A stretch of 64,000 nt of DNA from Manis javanica (lineage: Eukaryota > Chordata > Mammalia > Pholidota > Manidae). Under the pieces are notes generated by a model. It had not been told where the DNA came from. It searched no databases and saw only the letters and a list, made by a program, of their open reading frames with translations. Both the position numbers and the translations under genes were made by a program. The DNA is taken from NCBI RefSeq assembly GCF_040802235.1, contig NC_133169.1:40245034-40309033 (forward strand), in the 5' to 3' direction. Shown here piece after piece: positions 12,940 through 22,961 of the stretch (its first letter is position 1; every line of letters starts with the position of its first letter).

Positions 12940-13697
12940 TGCCCGGTGCCGGGCTTCGCGGGGAGGAGTGTTGACGCTCGCGGCCGCGGCGGGGCTTCGG
13001 TCCGGAGCGGAAGCCGGTGCGGAGGGGCGTGGACGGGAGACGGCGCTACTGCCGAGGGGACGGGGCTCCGGGCCGGCGGAAAGGCCAGGGCGGAACACGG
13101 CGAGGCGACCGGATGGACCGCGGTGCCGCCGAAGGGGAGGGACTTACGGCCGGTGGGGAGGTGCGTGGAAGGGAGACAGCGCTGTGGCCGAGGGGACGGG
13201 GATTCGGGCCAGGGGAGGGGCGGGACAGTAGAGAGCGGTGCGGCCGAGGGGACTTCGGGCCGGTGTGGAGGGGCGGGGACGGGAGACGGCGCTGCAGCAG
13301 AGAGGGCGGGGCTTAGGGCCGGTGGGGAGCCTGGGACACGAGACGGCGAGGCGACCGGACGGTTGACTGCTGCCGAGGGGGCCGAGGATTCGGGCAGTTT
13401 GGGAGGCCACGGCGGGATATGGCGAGGCGACCGGGAGGTCGGCGTGCTGCCGAGGGCGCGGGGCTTCGGGCTGGTGTGGAGAGGCCGGGGATGGTAGTCG
13501 GTGCTGCTGCCGTGGAGGCGGGGTGGAGTGGGGCGGGGACGGGAGACGACGCTGGTCTAGAGGGGGCGGGGCTTAGGTCCGGTGGGGAGCCTTGGGAGGA
13601 AGACGGTGATGCCGGATGGTCGGCAGTGCTGCCGAGGCGGCGGGTCTTCGGGGCCGGTAGGGAGGCCGTGCCGGGAGGCGACCAGGGGCCCGCACGT
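12940..13697 (+). repeat. GC-rich, CpG-rich minisatellite
   Basis: Tandem divergent units of roughly 47-78 bp (mean about 64). The marker 'gccgagggg' or close variants appears near 13052, 13121, 13188, 13242, 13371, 13449 and 13630, with weaker versions near 13300, 13508 and 13555, so about ten units. The recurring core is 'gacgggagacggcgct' followed by 'gccgagggg' and 'cgggcc'. CpG dinucleotides are dense inside a block whose flanks are strongly AT-rich. The GC content removes stop codons, so every frame is long (for example 12826-13497); no protein is implied. It marks the 3' end of detectable paralogy between blocks B and C. Confidence 0.85.
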
Positions 13698-14269
13698 CAT
13701 TTCTAAAAAATATTTAACACACTGTTAGCATATGATATGGCAAACATTCTTATTAGTATTTTCCCAAAAGAGCTGAAAACTCACGTGAACACAAACCCTG
13801 AAACACATAGTTACACAGCTTTGGTCATCAGTGTCAAACTTGAAAACAAAAACACGTCTTTTGGAAGGTGGAGGCCGTGCATGTGTGGTTAGTTTGTGGA
13901 AAATCTGTCCTCGATTTTTCTGTGAACCTAAAATGGATCGAAAAATATTAAAATTAATATAAGTAAATAAATAGAGGTCTGAAAAGAATGATAAGACCAT
14001 GACATTTTAAGATGTAGTGGATGAAAATTTGCAAATCATACTCTTGACAGTGGTCATTTATTAAAAATATGTAAAAGCACCTAGTATTCAAGAAGTATAA
14101 AATAAATGACACAAAAAATGGACAGTCACTAGACTAACATGATAAATGAATGGTAAATAAGCACAGGAAGATGATCAATATCAATATACATTACTGAAAT
14201 GCACATTTTAGTTAACATATGAGGCCGTGATTAAAATATATGGACAATGCCAAATGATGTGAGGATGTA
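13698..14269. other. Unclassified AT-rich sequence
   Basis: No gene or repeat family is recognised. This sequence does not match the continuation of block C after 29170, so paralogy has ended. Confidence 0.35.
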
Positions 14270-14870
14270 CATCTGGAATTCTTACCCACTGCTGGCGGTA
14301 ATGTAAAATCCTGCAACTTACCTGAAAATGTTGACCAGTTTGCTTCTAATGTAGTTAAACATATACTCATGACCCAGAAATCACACCTCCAGGTTTTTGA
14401 GAGAAACTAAAAATTATGCTTGAATTAAAATCTATATCTGAATATTTATAGTTACTTCATTCAGAATAATCAAAATCAGGACACAATCCAAATGACCTTC
14501 AGGGAGGAATGGATTACCAACCTGTGATACACCCATAAAAAAGAAGACTGCTTAGTATTAAAAATGTGCTACAGCTTTGTGCAACAACTTGGGTGAAACC
14601 AAAAGAATTATGCTGAGTGAAACAAGCAGTCTCAAAAGTTACATACTGTTGGTCCTATGTATGGGAATTCTCCACGTGGCAAAACTATTATGATAAAGAA
14701 ACAAGGTAGCTGCCAGTGACTAGTGATTGGACAAGGGTGTGGCTACCAAGGAACACCAGAGATTGGGGGAAAACCATTATGTTTCTGATTGTAACGGTGG
14801 TTATAAGAATCGAAACAAGCGACAAAATTCATGAAACCATTTACTAAAAAAGAATATTATTTTTTTTAAG
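14270..14870 (+). mobile_element. Old L1 ORF2 3' fragment, sense
   Basis: Degenerate L1 coding and 3' phrases occur in order: 'cttacccactgctggcggta', 'tgacccagaaatcacacctcc', 'aatgaccttcagggagga', 'attatgctgagtgaaacaagc'. These are the conserved C-terminal ORF2 stretch seen in the young L1 at 26340-26720. All frames are closed. Confidence 0.65.
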
Positions 14871-15364
14871 AGTAAGTGAAGATACATATTAAAAGAAGTG
14901 AGGAAAATTCCATAAGCTATGTTTCTATGCTATTTTATGGATATTTACTTCAATAGTAATTTTAACAACAAAAATTGTTACTATTTTGTTAATTACTATT
15001 ATATTTTAAATAAGAATTATGACTTTTATCTTCCATTCTTTGGGGTGCAAATCTAGAGAAACAGGTACACCAACCAAGAGATGAATGTGTAATCATAGTT
15101 AGAAACTCTTCTGAACATTTAAATCATAGACTTATAAAAGCTGTTGATTTTGCAATATAGAAATATTATTACAACTAGGAATGTAGTGGTCAGTTTTGTA
15201 CCTTGTTTATAATTATGACATGGAATATATCAAATTTGCCATATTGCTTGAACTTAAACTATTTTTAAGTTTGATCCATCTAAGCACAAAGGACACTAGA
15301 AATTGTAATCTGTAGTCTGAAAGAAATTCTTGTTGATGATGTTTGCATAGGGAGTTTTATTTCT
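14871..15364. other. Unclassified AT-rich sequence
   Basis: Very AT-rich, with no gene, repeat family or conserved open frame that I can support. Confidence 0.35.
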
Positions 15365-16097
15365 CCAACCGTACACTCATTGTTAAAAAGAGAATAAGTA
15401 TTAGTGGCAGGTTATAATTTATAAAAATACCAAATGAAAAGTCAGACGAAAAGACATTATAATGTGTTATGTAAGCCTGATAGTTGCACTAATACTTCCA
15501 CCAGGGTATCGATATACACAATTTAAGGATATATATAATAAACATATTTAATGCTAAGAACTTGGGATATACACAGTCTTGACACTGCTGGTTGCTTTCA
15601 AAGATCTGTCTCAAATATAAACAATATGTTTAGGAATCCCTGCCATCTGAGGGTGCCCAGGTAACCCAACTCCTTGAAATAAAGTGCATTTGGATGTTTT
15701 TAGAACTGCTTTCATAAAACATCTTTCCAAGGGGCTGAGCACAGCTCACATGCACTTACCCTTCCCAGGTGCCTGGACCCTAATGCAGTGACTGGGGCTG
15801 CAGTACACTGAGGGCAAATTTCTGGAGATAAAGCTGATGGGTGCATGGATGGATGGAGATGTTATGCTTGCTTTGATCCCTGAGAGTGATCTTCATGTGT
15901 TTAGACTGTGAAGAGAAACCCAGGTGCATGATAATGTTTTATGATGGCATTTCACCCATTTCTTTAGTGTGGAAAAAAGGACCTTTAATTTTGGCTAAGC
16001 AAGATTCTTTGATATATTTTGAATTGAAGTTTGGCTGATATAAAGAAATATCACATCAGTTTCAAGTATACAACATAATGATTTGACAATTATGTAC

Positions 16098-16408
16098 TGT
16101 AACTCTGGGGGAAAATCCCAGTGCAAAATACCTTTGAAACCGAAATCAATCAGAGGGAGAAATAAAGTGGGAGAAACCTATTTATTTCTTACAAGCAGTC
16201 CACTTCTGCTTTCCCTCATCTCTTGTGACCCAGCTGCAGAAGTAGAGGCTCCCACCCATCCTCTCTGGTCCAGACAAGCCCTAACTTACCCCTGTAATTA
16301 CCTATTGATACGGAGATGGACTACTCTCCACCCCTTGGAAACATCAATTGTATGGCGATGCACTAAAGCCAGGTGGGAGATTCTGGAAATATTGCAATTT
16401 TACCCACA
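16098..16408 (-). mobile_element. Solo LTR, minus orientation (copy 2)
   Basis: On the minus strand it starts TGTGGG and ends TTACA, with AATAAA (plus-strand 'tttattt' context near 16180) in its last third, a typical LTR layout. Block A at about 1300 gives the uninterrupted target 'aattatgtacattaataag'. In C this is split after 'tatgtac' and resumes as 'tacacattaag', implying a short target duplication of about 3-5 bp. It matches 6510-6850 in reverse complement. Both interrupted L1 fragments are antisense 3' UTR. Confidence 0.7.
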
Positions 16409-17848
16409 TACACATTAAGAAGTCCTCACCAAACTAGTGTACTTACTATCTGTCAACACAGAAACATGCTACAAAACTACTGATTATATTCTCTATACTG
16501 TTTAAGCAACATTTAGGAGGGGTTTTCTTTGATTCACTGGTACTATGATTTTCAAATAATGCAATAATCAAGCATATTATAGCAGAAGAGAGGAAAAGGG
16601 GATTTGAGAGAATGAAAGAATTAATATAGGCATTTCCTGATTATTACAGGTTATCCACTTCTGTTGTCCAAAGGCCTAAAAGGTACTATTAAAAAATTTA
16701 TGTTAAAATCTATTTCATAAAGTTCAATGAAACCATTTAAATACCTAAAAAGAGATTATAAATTAAATGGGTCAGTAAAGAACTTTAAAAAGTGAAAAAT
16801 AACTAACAGATTCCCACAAAGCTGTATTTTTTAGATAAATGGAAATGGAATGTTTTGAATGAAAATGTAGGGTAAAACTAAGTTTCATAGTCACAGGGAG
16901 TTTGAATAGGAGTGTAGTGATGTGGGTGCATTGTGAAACCCATTTTTCTCATTGTCCTTTTTATGTTTGTGTTTAATTTTTTCCTAATATTTTACCTTGA
17001 ACATTTATGCAATTACAAATAAAATTGGAATGGTATAATGAACATCTATACACCCTTCACCTGAACTCACTAAATAGACATACACTGTTTGATCTACACA
17101 TACCTAATTTTTAAAATTCATAGATCCAAATTCATTTTTCATTATTCCATTATTCTGATAGAGAACAATTTAGCACTGATGGGGGAAATAAGTATGAAAT
17201 TGCTCTCATTTGGAGCCTTAACTGTGGTAGCAAACCGACTTCCCATTTAGGCAGTCCTGACAATGCAAACATATGCAATAATGTGTACTGTGCTAAAGCT
17301 GACTTCTCTCGCATGAAAAATGCAAACTTTTACAAGTGTATGGTGTATTCATATTTTGAGAGAATTATTTAGCCAATTACAGAAAAATCGTAACAATGTT
17401 TTACTCTTCACTTTTGTCTTGAAACTCAGTTCTTGAACACTCTGTTTAATCTCTCCCTGTACAATTAACACAAAATTTTCCCTCTTCTGTAATTTAACTT
17501 TTCAAAATTTACATTAGTTTGATTGGATATAAAATAAGGGCCTATTTTTATTAAAAAGTATCTATTATTAATTTGGTGGCAGTTTATATGTATGAAGAAA
17601 CAAGATGATCCTCTCTAGAGTCTATAATTGTTTTTACCCACAAGAGAAAGTGGCTATAGCATGAACCAGAGAATAAATTACAATATTCACAGTATACAGG
17701 CATGAGATTTCAGGTTTACTTTTGATGCTTCTTTTTCTTGGCTAGACTATTACTTTCTTTTTTTTTAAATTGGTAATGAGTACTCAAACTAAAAAAGCAA
17801 TAAAGTGTATTTTAATTTCTCTATTGGACTTCTTAAGCTAAATAAGTA

Positions 17849-18122
17849 GGAGTTTATTGTTCATTATGCTTCAGAAGATTAGAGACTGTTGAGAATTAGG
17901 CTTGGGGTTGATTAATGATTGTGCATTGAGTCCCCTATACAGAAATTTATTGTTGTTAACAACCATTTGATCAACAAATATGAGAGATGCCCTCTCAAAA
18001 AAAAAATATCGAACTATCCTTTATATTTTTGTAAAGTTTTCTGAGGCATTGTCAGTTATGGATTTAGGATCTCACAAACTGTATGAAAAAAAAATAGCAA
18101 ATAATAAAAGGGGGAGTTTATT
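17849..18122 (+). mobile_element. 5'-truncated insertion of L1-borne ERV tail with 3' transduction
   Basis: The segment from 17859 to about 18000 matches the last ~140 bp of the chimeric L1 tail (28774-28912), including the 'gagatgccctctc' end followed by a poly(A) run. About 90-100 bp of unrelated sequence then follows, ending in a second A-rich tract ('gaaaaaaaaatagcaaataa'). The 10-bp duplication 'ggagtttatt' flanks the whole unit at 17849-17858 and 18113-18122. Blocks A and B lack the insert. Target duplication, extreme 5' truncation, poly(A) and a 3' extension are hallmarks of L1-type target-primed reverse transcription with readthrough. The poly(A) signal in the tail has decayed to AACAAA. 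Confidence 0.85.
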
Positions 18123-19729
18123 TCTGAAAAAAGTGTACATTTGAGACATAGTTAAAATTGACTATTGAATGTGTAAGACAAAGGGAAGAATTTGAAATCT
18201 TATAGATTGTGTGTGTGAATTAATGCCTGAAACTGTTTAATTCCAGCCCTAAATATTGTGCATATCCACACAGGTATGTACCCAATAATCTCTGTATGTA
18301 AAATTCTGCTGTCCAATGAATAATCTGACCCATAGATCTGAATGTATGTTTCCTAGAAAATTAGTCCATGAGACCTAACAGACAGGAAAGATGTTATAAA
18401 GCAGATAGAGATATTAAATTTGTAATAAATATATAAAAGAAATACATACTGATTACTTTAAATTATTAGCAATCAATCCACTGACTTAAAATGAAGAATA
18501 TGAACCTCTTTAGAAATATAGCTTTAATAAAAAATTTTGTAAAGAAATTTAAAATGTAATTACTTTTCTATTGACAAAGTAATTATAAAATTGTTATCAT
18601 ATGATCCAAGATTTATCACTGATTATGTTTGCTTGATTAACTAAATATTTTTTCTCTAAATAGCAGACCCTGAAGTAACTATTTGGTAAAGAAAAAAGCT
18701 TCATATATATTCCATTTAGACTTGACAAAAGGGTTAAGTTATATAAATAATACAAAATCTTCTTTTCTGGATTATTTCCAAGAGACTTCATATATCCCTT
18801 GCTCTGATTCTCATTATGTTGGACTGTTTATGAAAAAAAAAAAAGAAAAAGCAACTGATTTCAACACGTATTCTTCATATACTCATATGCTTACATTCTC
18901 ATAAAGAAAGGTGAGTGATTGCTCTTCACAAGAATCTCTCTGATTCTTTAATATATGTGCTATCAATCTCTTGGGTTAATAAGAGTTGTTATAGAACTTC
19001 AATTATTAAGAAAATTATCACCCTTAACATCTAATGAGATGTAAACCTTAATATTTTATCATTTTTTATTCCAAATAAAATTATTTTTAATATAAGTACA
19101 AGTTTTCTTCCCAAATGAACAAACTCTGCATATTATATGCCAAGATGATATATTTAATTTAAAATACAAACAAAGTACAAAATTTCGGGTAATATATTGT
19201 TTGAAATGATGCATATTTATAATATAACCTGATGTAGAACTAGCTTATGTATTTATGAGAATGTTTTGACTTATTTCTAAATACCCCTGTAAAACCAAGA
19301 GTCACATTGGTAAGTGTGGGTTCAATTGAAAACGAGCATTTCTTATATGTTAATAATTAATGTCTCAGGATACTATTTTTTCTTATAATAGAAGTATGTC
19401 TTAAAATTTCATAAATTTGCTAACAGATTTTCAGTTCATACATAAAGATGCAGAGAACTGAAATTGTATACGTCTGTAGAACTTTGACATTTGAGAAGGT
19501 GGGTGTTTTTGTTTCCATCATTTTAATTCACTCAGTAAATACCTGCTGATTGAAAATGATATTAAGCGCTTTGTGGTTAATATAGTCATTTTATCCCATA
19601 TTTCATGACTTTAACATCATGAAAATACATTTTATTTTCATCCCAAGCATGGCACGGATATGCTGTGGATTAAGGAAAGAGTAAAATCACCCCAGAAGTA
19701 ACAGCAGAAATTCTTATATATGTACTGCA

Positions 19730-20010
19730 TGGGGAAGAGGGATGGGAGGGTGGTCAAAGTGGGTGAAGGGGAAAAAGATGGGCAGGCTTCCAATTATAAA
19801 AAATAATCCACAGGGATGAAAGTCCAGCACAGTGAATATAGACAATAATATTGTGGAATCTTTGTATGATATTATCTACAGATACTATCTATATTTATCA
19901 TGGTGAGCATTTAGCAAAGTAATAGTCAGAACACTATTTTGTACACTGACACCAATATAACATTGTACATTAACCATATTTCAATTAAATAAGTTTAAGG
20001 GACAGTAACC
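19730..20010 (+). mobile_element. Old L1 3' UTR fragment, sense
   Basis: Counterpart in block C of 11396-11680: G-rich start 'gggatgggagggtggtcaaa' and terminal 'gacaccaatataacattgta' ending. It is degenerate and non-coding; the minus-strand open frame over it is incidental. Confidence 0.6.
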
Positions 20011-20719
20011 CTCAGGTAGATTTTCAGTAGTTTATTAGTCTTAAGAAATATACCAGAAATAGTAAAATTAAAAAAAGTTTTGCCGACCAAAATGAGTTCT
20101 GCAGCTTCCAGAAGACAGACAGACAGAAAGAAAGAAGAAAGGAAGGGAAGAAAGAAAAGGATATAATGACCTACTACATTTAAAAAAAGTTGGTAGAAAA
20201 TAATTTCATTCCATTTATAAAAATAACTCATTATACATAATTTGTATTACTTATACTATACATTTTCTCTGAGCAAATACATCATTAACAATTTCCAGTA
20301 GACAAAATAAATGTGGAGGTGGAATCATGGAAAATGATGTTTGTATTTTATTATCTAATCATCTTCCTGTTAATCTGTAACCCACATCTGGTATTAAAAA
20401 GTTATATGATTTTCAATGTACAGAACCATCCATAGAAGTGCTGATTGTTAGACCTTCAGTTAAGTGGTTTTCATAAATAGTCTTGAACATTATAATTATG
20501 AGGTATTTTAAAATACATACAAATGCAATTTAAAAATTAAAGGAGTTGCAATGAACAAGAACCTAAATCACCCATAAGTTTTGTGACCTCGTATTTCCTT
20601 GAATAATTAGACACATGTTGGAATGTTTGTTTTAAGAATGAGAACTGAATATGACATGAATCTATTTTTCTTGTTTCTTCACCTTTAGCCACTATCAGAC
20701 ATTTTATTCTTCCTTTATT

Positions 20720-21000
20720 CCTTAAAATGTTTTTGTTGAAATATAGATGACTAAAAAACATAATCTTGGATTCAGATGAACAACAAATTGATTCATCAGT
20801 TGTTTATGGTACCAAAGCCTCACCATGATAAGTGTGGTTATTATGTCACCATAAATATATTACAATATTATTAGCTCCATTGCCTGTGCTGTACTTCCAT
20901 CCCTGTTACTAAATTATTTATGACTTGAAATTTATAACTCTTTATCCTATTTACTTATTTCATTTGTCACCTGTGGTAACCAGCAGTGTGTTCTCTGTTG
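20720..21000 (-). mobile_element. Old L1 3' UTR fragment, antisense
   Basis: It reads 'ttttgttgaaatatagatga' through 'ctcaccatgataagtgtgg' to 'ggtaaccagcagtgtgttct', the antisense L1 3' UTR order. It is the counterpart of 12345-12650 in block B. Confidence 0.6.
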
Positions 21001-21104
21001 AGGAACCTATTTTTGTTTTGCGTTGTTGAAACTACTTTATAAATTATTTAAATCTATCAAACTATACTAATGCTTGAAAAATACCTGTTAAAATTAATAA
21101 ATGA

Positions 21105-21131
21105 GGGGAGGGAGCCATGTTGGCGGCAGAA
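21105..21131 (+). promoter_or_regulatory. L1 5' end with YY1-like core
   Basis: The first bases of the insertion are a G-rich run followed by 'gccatgttggcggcagaac', resembling the start of other mammalian L1 promoters. 'ccatgtt' at 21115-21121 fits the YY1 core CCATNTT, which in human L1 positions transcription at the element's first base. That the element begins exactly here, next to the target duplication, supports a full-length 5' end. Function in this family is inferred. Confidence 0.5.
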
Positions 21132-21907
21132 CAGAGGACACAGGACAACACTCAAACCACATCCACACCTGCGAGAACCCAGTGCCTCGTGAAGGGGGTA
21201 AGATACAAGACCCAGCACGGCGGGAAGTGAGCACCCATCCTCCAAAATCCCGGTGGGAGGAGAGGATTCAAAGCGGGCAGGGAGAGGGAGCCCAGTACTG
21301 CTAAACACCCAGCCCCAGCCATCTGGACCAGAGCGCAGACACAGTGCATGCATGGGTTCCTGGATACTAGGGAAACAGGACAGCAAGACCTGTGAGCAGG
21401 TCCCTGAGGCTGGCACCCAGAGACAAAGAAAAGTGAGTGGCTTTTTTAAAAAATTATTTATTTATTTTGTAAAATTATTTATTTATTTACTTCTGTTGTG
21501 AGTACTTTTTGGAAGTCTTAAAAGGATAGGAATGCCAAAACCAGATGGAAGCATCCCGGGATACTTAGTCTGGCAGCAGGGAATCTGGGGATCTCTGGGC
21601 ACTCTAATGCCTGGGCAGCAGGGAGCATGGAGGCCCCTCATGGAGATAAATAGCCTCCCAGCCGCTCCCACTACAATGCGACTCCACCATATTGGAGCGG
21701 TAGCCCGAAGCATGCCACACCCACAGCAACAGTGGAGATAAACTCCATAGCACCCGGGCAGGAATCAGAAGCCCTGACTGCGCACAGCTGCCCAGAACAA
21801 GCCACTAGAGGTCGCTGTTCTCCCAGGAGAGGAAGGCCAAAAACCAACAAGAATGAAAGTTCTTCCAGCCGTCACTCGTGCCAGCTCTGTAAACTATCTC
21901 TATCACC
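21132..21907 (+). other. L1 5' UTR
   Basis: Non-coding leader of the L1, moderately GC-rich in its first 350 bp. An A/T-rich interruption lies near 21440-21490 ('aaaaattatttatttatttt' repeated). Minus-strand open frames at 21057-21416 and 21483-21713 lie here; an antisense L1 frame is known only in primates, and these have no evident relation to it. Confidence 0.6.
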
Positions 21908-22689
21908 ATGAAAATGCAAAATTTTGGGTAGACAAAGATCACAGAGTCAACACCTGAGAAGGAAACAGACCTAACCAGTCTTCCTGAAAAATAATTCAAA
22001 ATAAAAATCATAAACATGCTGACAGAGATGCAGAGAAATATACAAGAGCTAAGGGATGAAATCTGGAGGGAGATTACAGATGCTTAGAAAGAGATTACAG
22101 AAGTGAAACAAACTCTGGAAGGATTTATGAACAGAATGGATAAAATGCAAGAGGCCATTGATGGAATAGAAACCAGAGAACAGGAACACATAGAAGCTGA
22201 CATAGAGAGAGAGATAAAAGGATCTCCAGTAATGAAACAATATTAAGAGAACTGTGTGACCAATCCATAAGGAACAATATCTGTATGATAGGAGTACCAG
22301 AAGAAGAAGAGAGAGAAAAAGGGATAGAAAGTCTCTTTGAAGAAATAATTGCTGAAAACTTCCCCAAAATGGGGGAGAAAATAATCAAACAGACCACGGA
22401 AATACACAGAACTCCCAACAGAAAGGACCCAAGGAGGAGAAAACCAAGATACATAATAATTAAAATGGCAAAGATCAAGGACAAGGAAAGAGTTTTAAAG
22501 GCAGCTAGAGAGAAAAAGGTCACCTATAAAGGAAAACCCATCAGGCTATCATCAGACTTCTCAACAGAAACCTTACAGGCCAGAAGAGAATGGCATGATA
22601 TATTTAATGCAATGAAACAGAAGGGCCTTGAACCAAGGATACTGTATCCAGCACGATTATCATTTAAATATGAAGAAGGGATTAAATAA
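21908..22689 (+). pseudogene. L1 ORF1 (broken)
   Basis: ORF1p is the L1 RNA-binding trimer that coats L1 RNA with ORF2p. The likely start is the ATG at 21908. A stop follows within a few codons ('gggtag'), another in-frame stop lies near 22085 ('gcttag'), and at least one frame change separates the N-terminal coiled-coil region (about 22018-22230, heptad-like 'MQRNIQELRDEIWREI') from the intact C-terminal part. The last 134 codons (22285-22689) remain open and include the RRM-like and C-terminal domains, with conserved 'SLFEEIIAENFP' and 'KGLEPRILYPARLSFKY'. It is decayed but recognisable along its whole length. Confidence 0.8.
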
Positions 22690-22961
22690 TTCCCAAACAA
22701 GCAAAAGTTGAGGGAATTTACCTCCCACAAACCACCTCTACAGGGCATCTTACAGTAACTACCCTAGATGGGAGCACTCCTAAAAAGAGCACAGAACAAA
22801 ACACCCAACATATAAAGAATGGAGGAGGAGGAATAAGAAGGGATAGAAGAAAACAATCTCCAGACAGTGTATATAACAGCTCAATAAGTGAGCTAAGTTA
22901 GGCAGAAGATACTAAAGAGGCTAACTTTGAACCTTTGGTAACCAAGAATCTAAATCCTGCA

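Larger units (their letters stand above)
15365..21089 (+). repeat. Paralogous block C
   Basis: The longest of the three related blocks. It matches block A over 15365-18615 and block B over about 17130-21089. After the long L1 insertion it resumes at 28944 and continues to about 29170. Three insertions distinguish it from its paralogues: a solo LTR (16098-16408, absent from A), a small tail-only insertion (17859-18112, absent from A and B) and the 7.8-kb chimeric L1 (21105-28928, absent from B). It includes old L1 3' ends at 16000-16097 and 20720-21000 (antisense) and 19730-20010 (sense). Purine-rich tracts near 20112-20160 mirror those in B near 11787-11840. Confidence 0.75.

Noticed and set aside
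12826-13497. 223-codon open frame through the GC-rich array
   Set aside because: All frames on both strands are long there because GC-rich DNA lacks stop codons. The product is a low-complexity G/R/A-rich string following the tandem units, with no known domain.
17859-18112. Tail-only insertion as an independent SINE
   Set aside because: It has no internal promoter-like boxes, and its sequence is simply the last part of the chimeric L1 tail. 5' truncation of a longer RNA explains it better, though a tail family moving separately cannot be excluded.
21057-21416. 119-codon antisense frame at the L1 5' end as an ORF0-like gene
   Set aside because: It crosses the insertion boundary into the flanking target DNA, so it cannot be a conserved L1 frame.
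22125-22523. Long minus-strand frames inside the L1 (also 23246-23698, 23734-24159, 24674-25117)
   Set aside because: These are shadows of L1 ORF1 and ORF2 on the opposite strand. L1 coding sequence is A-rich on its sense strand, so antisense frames tend to stay open.
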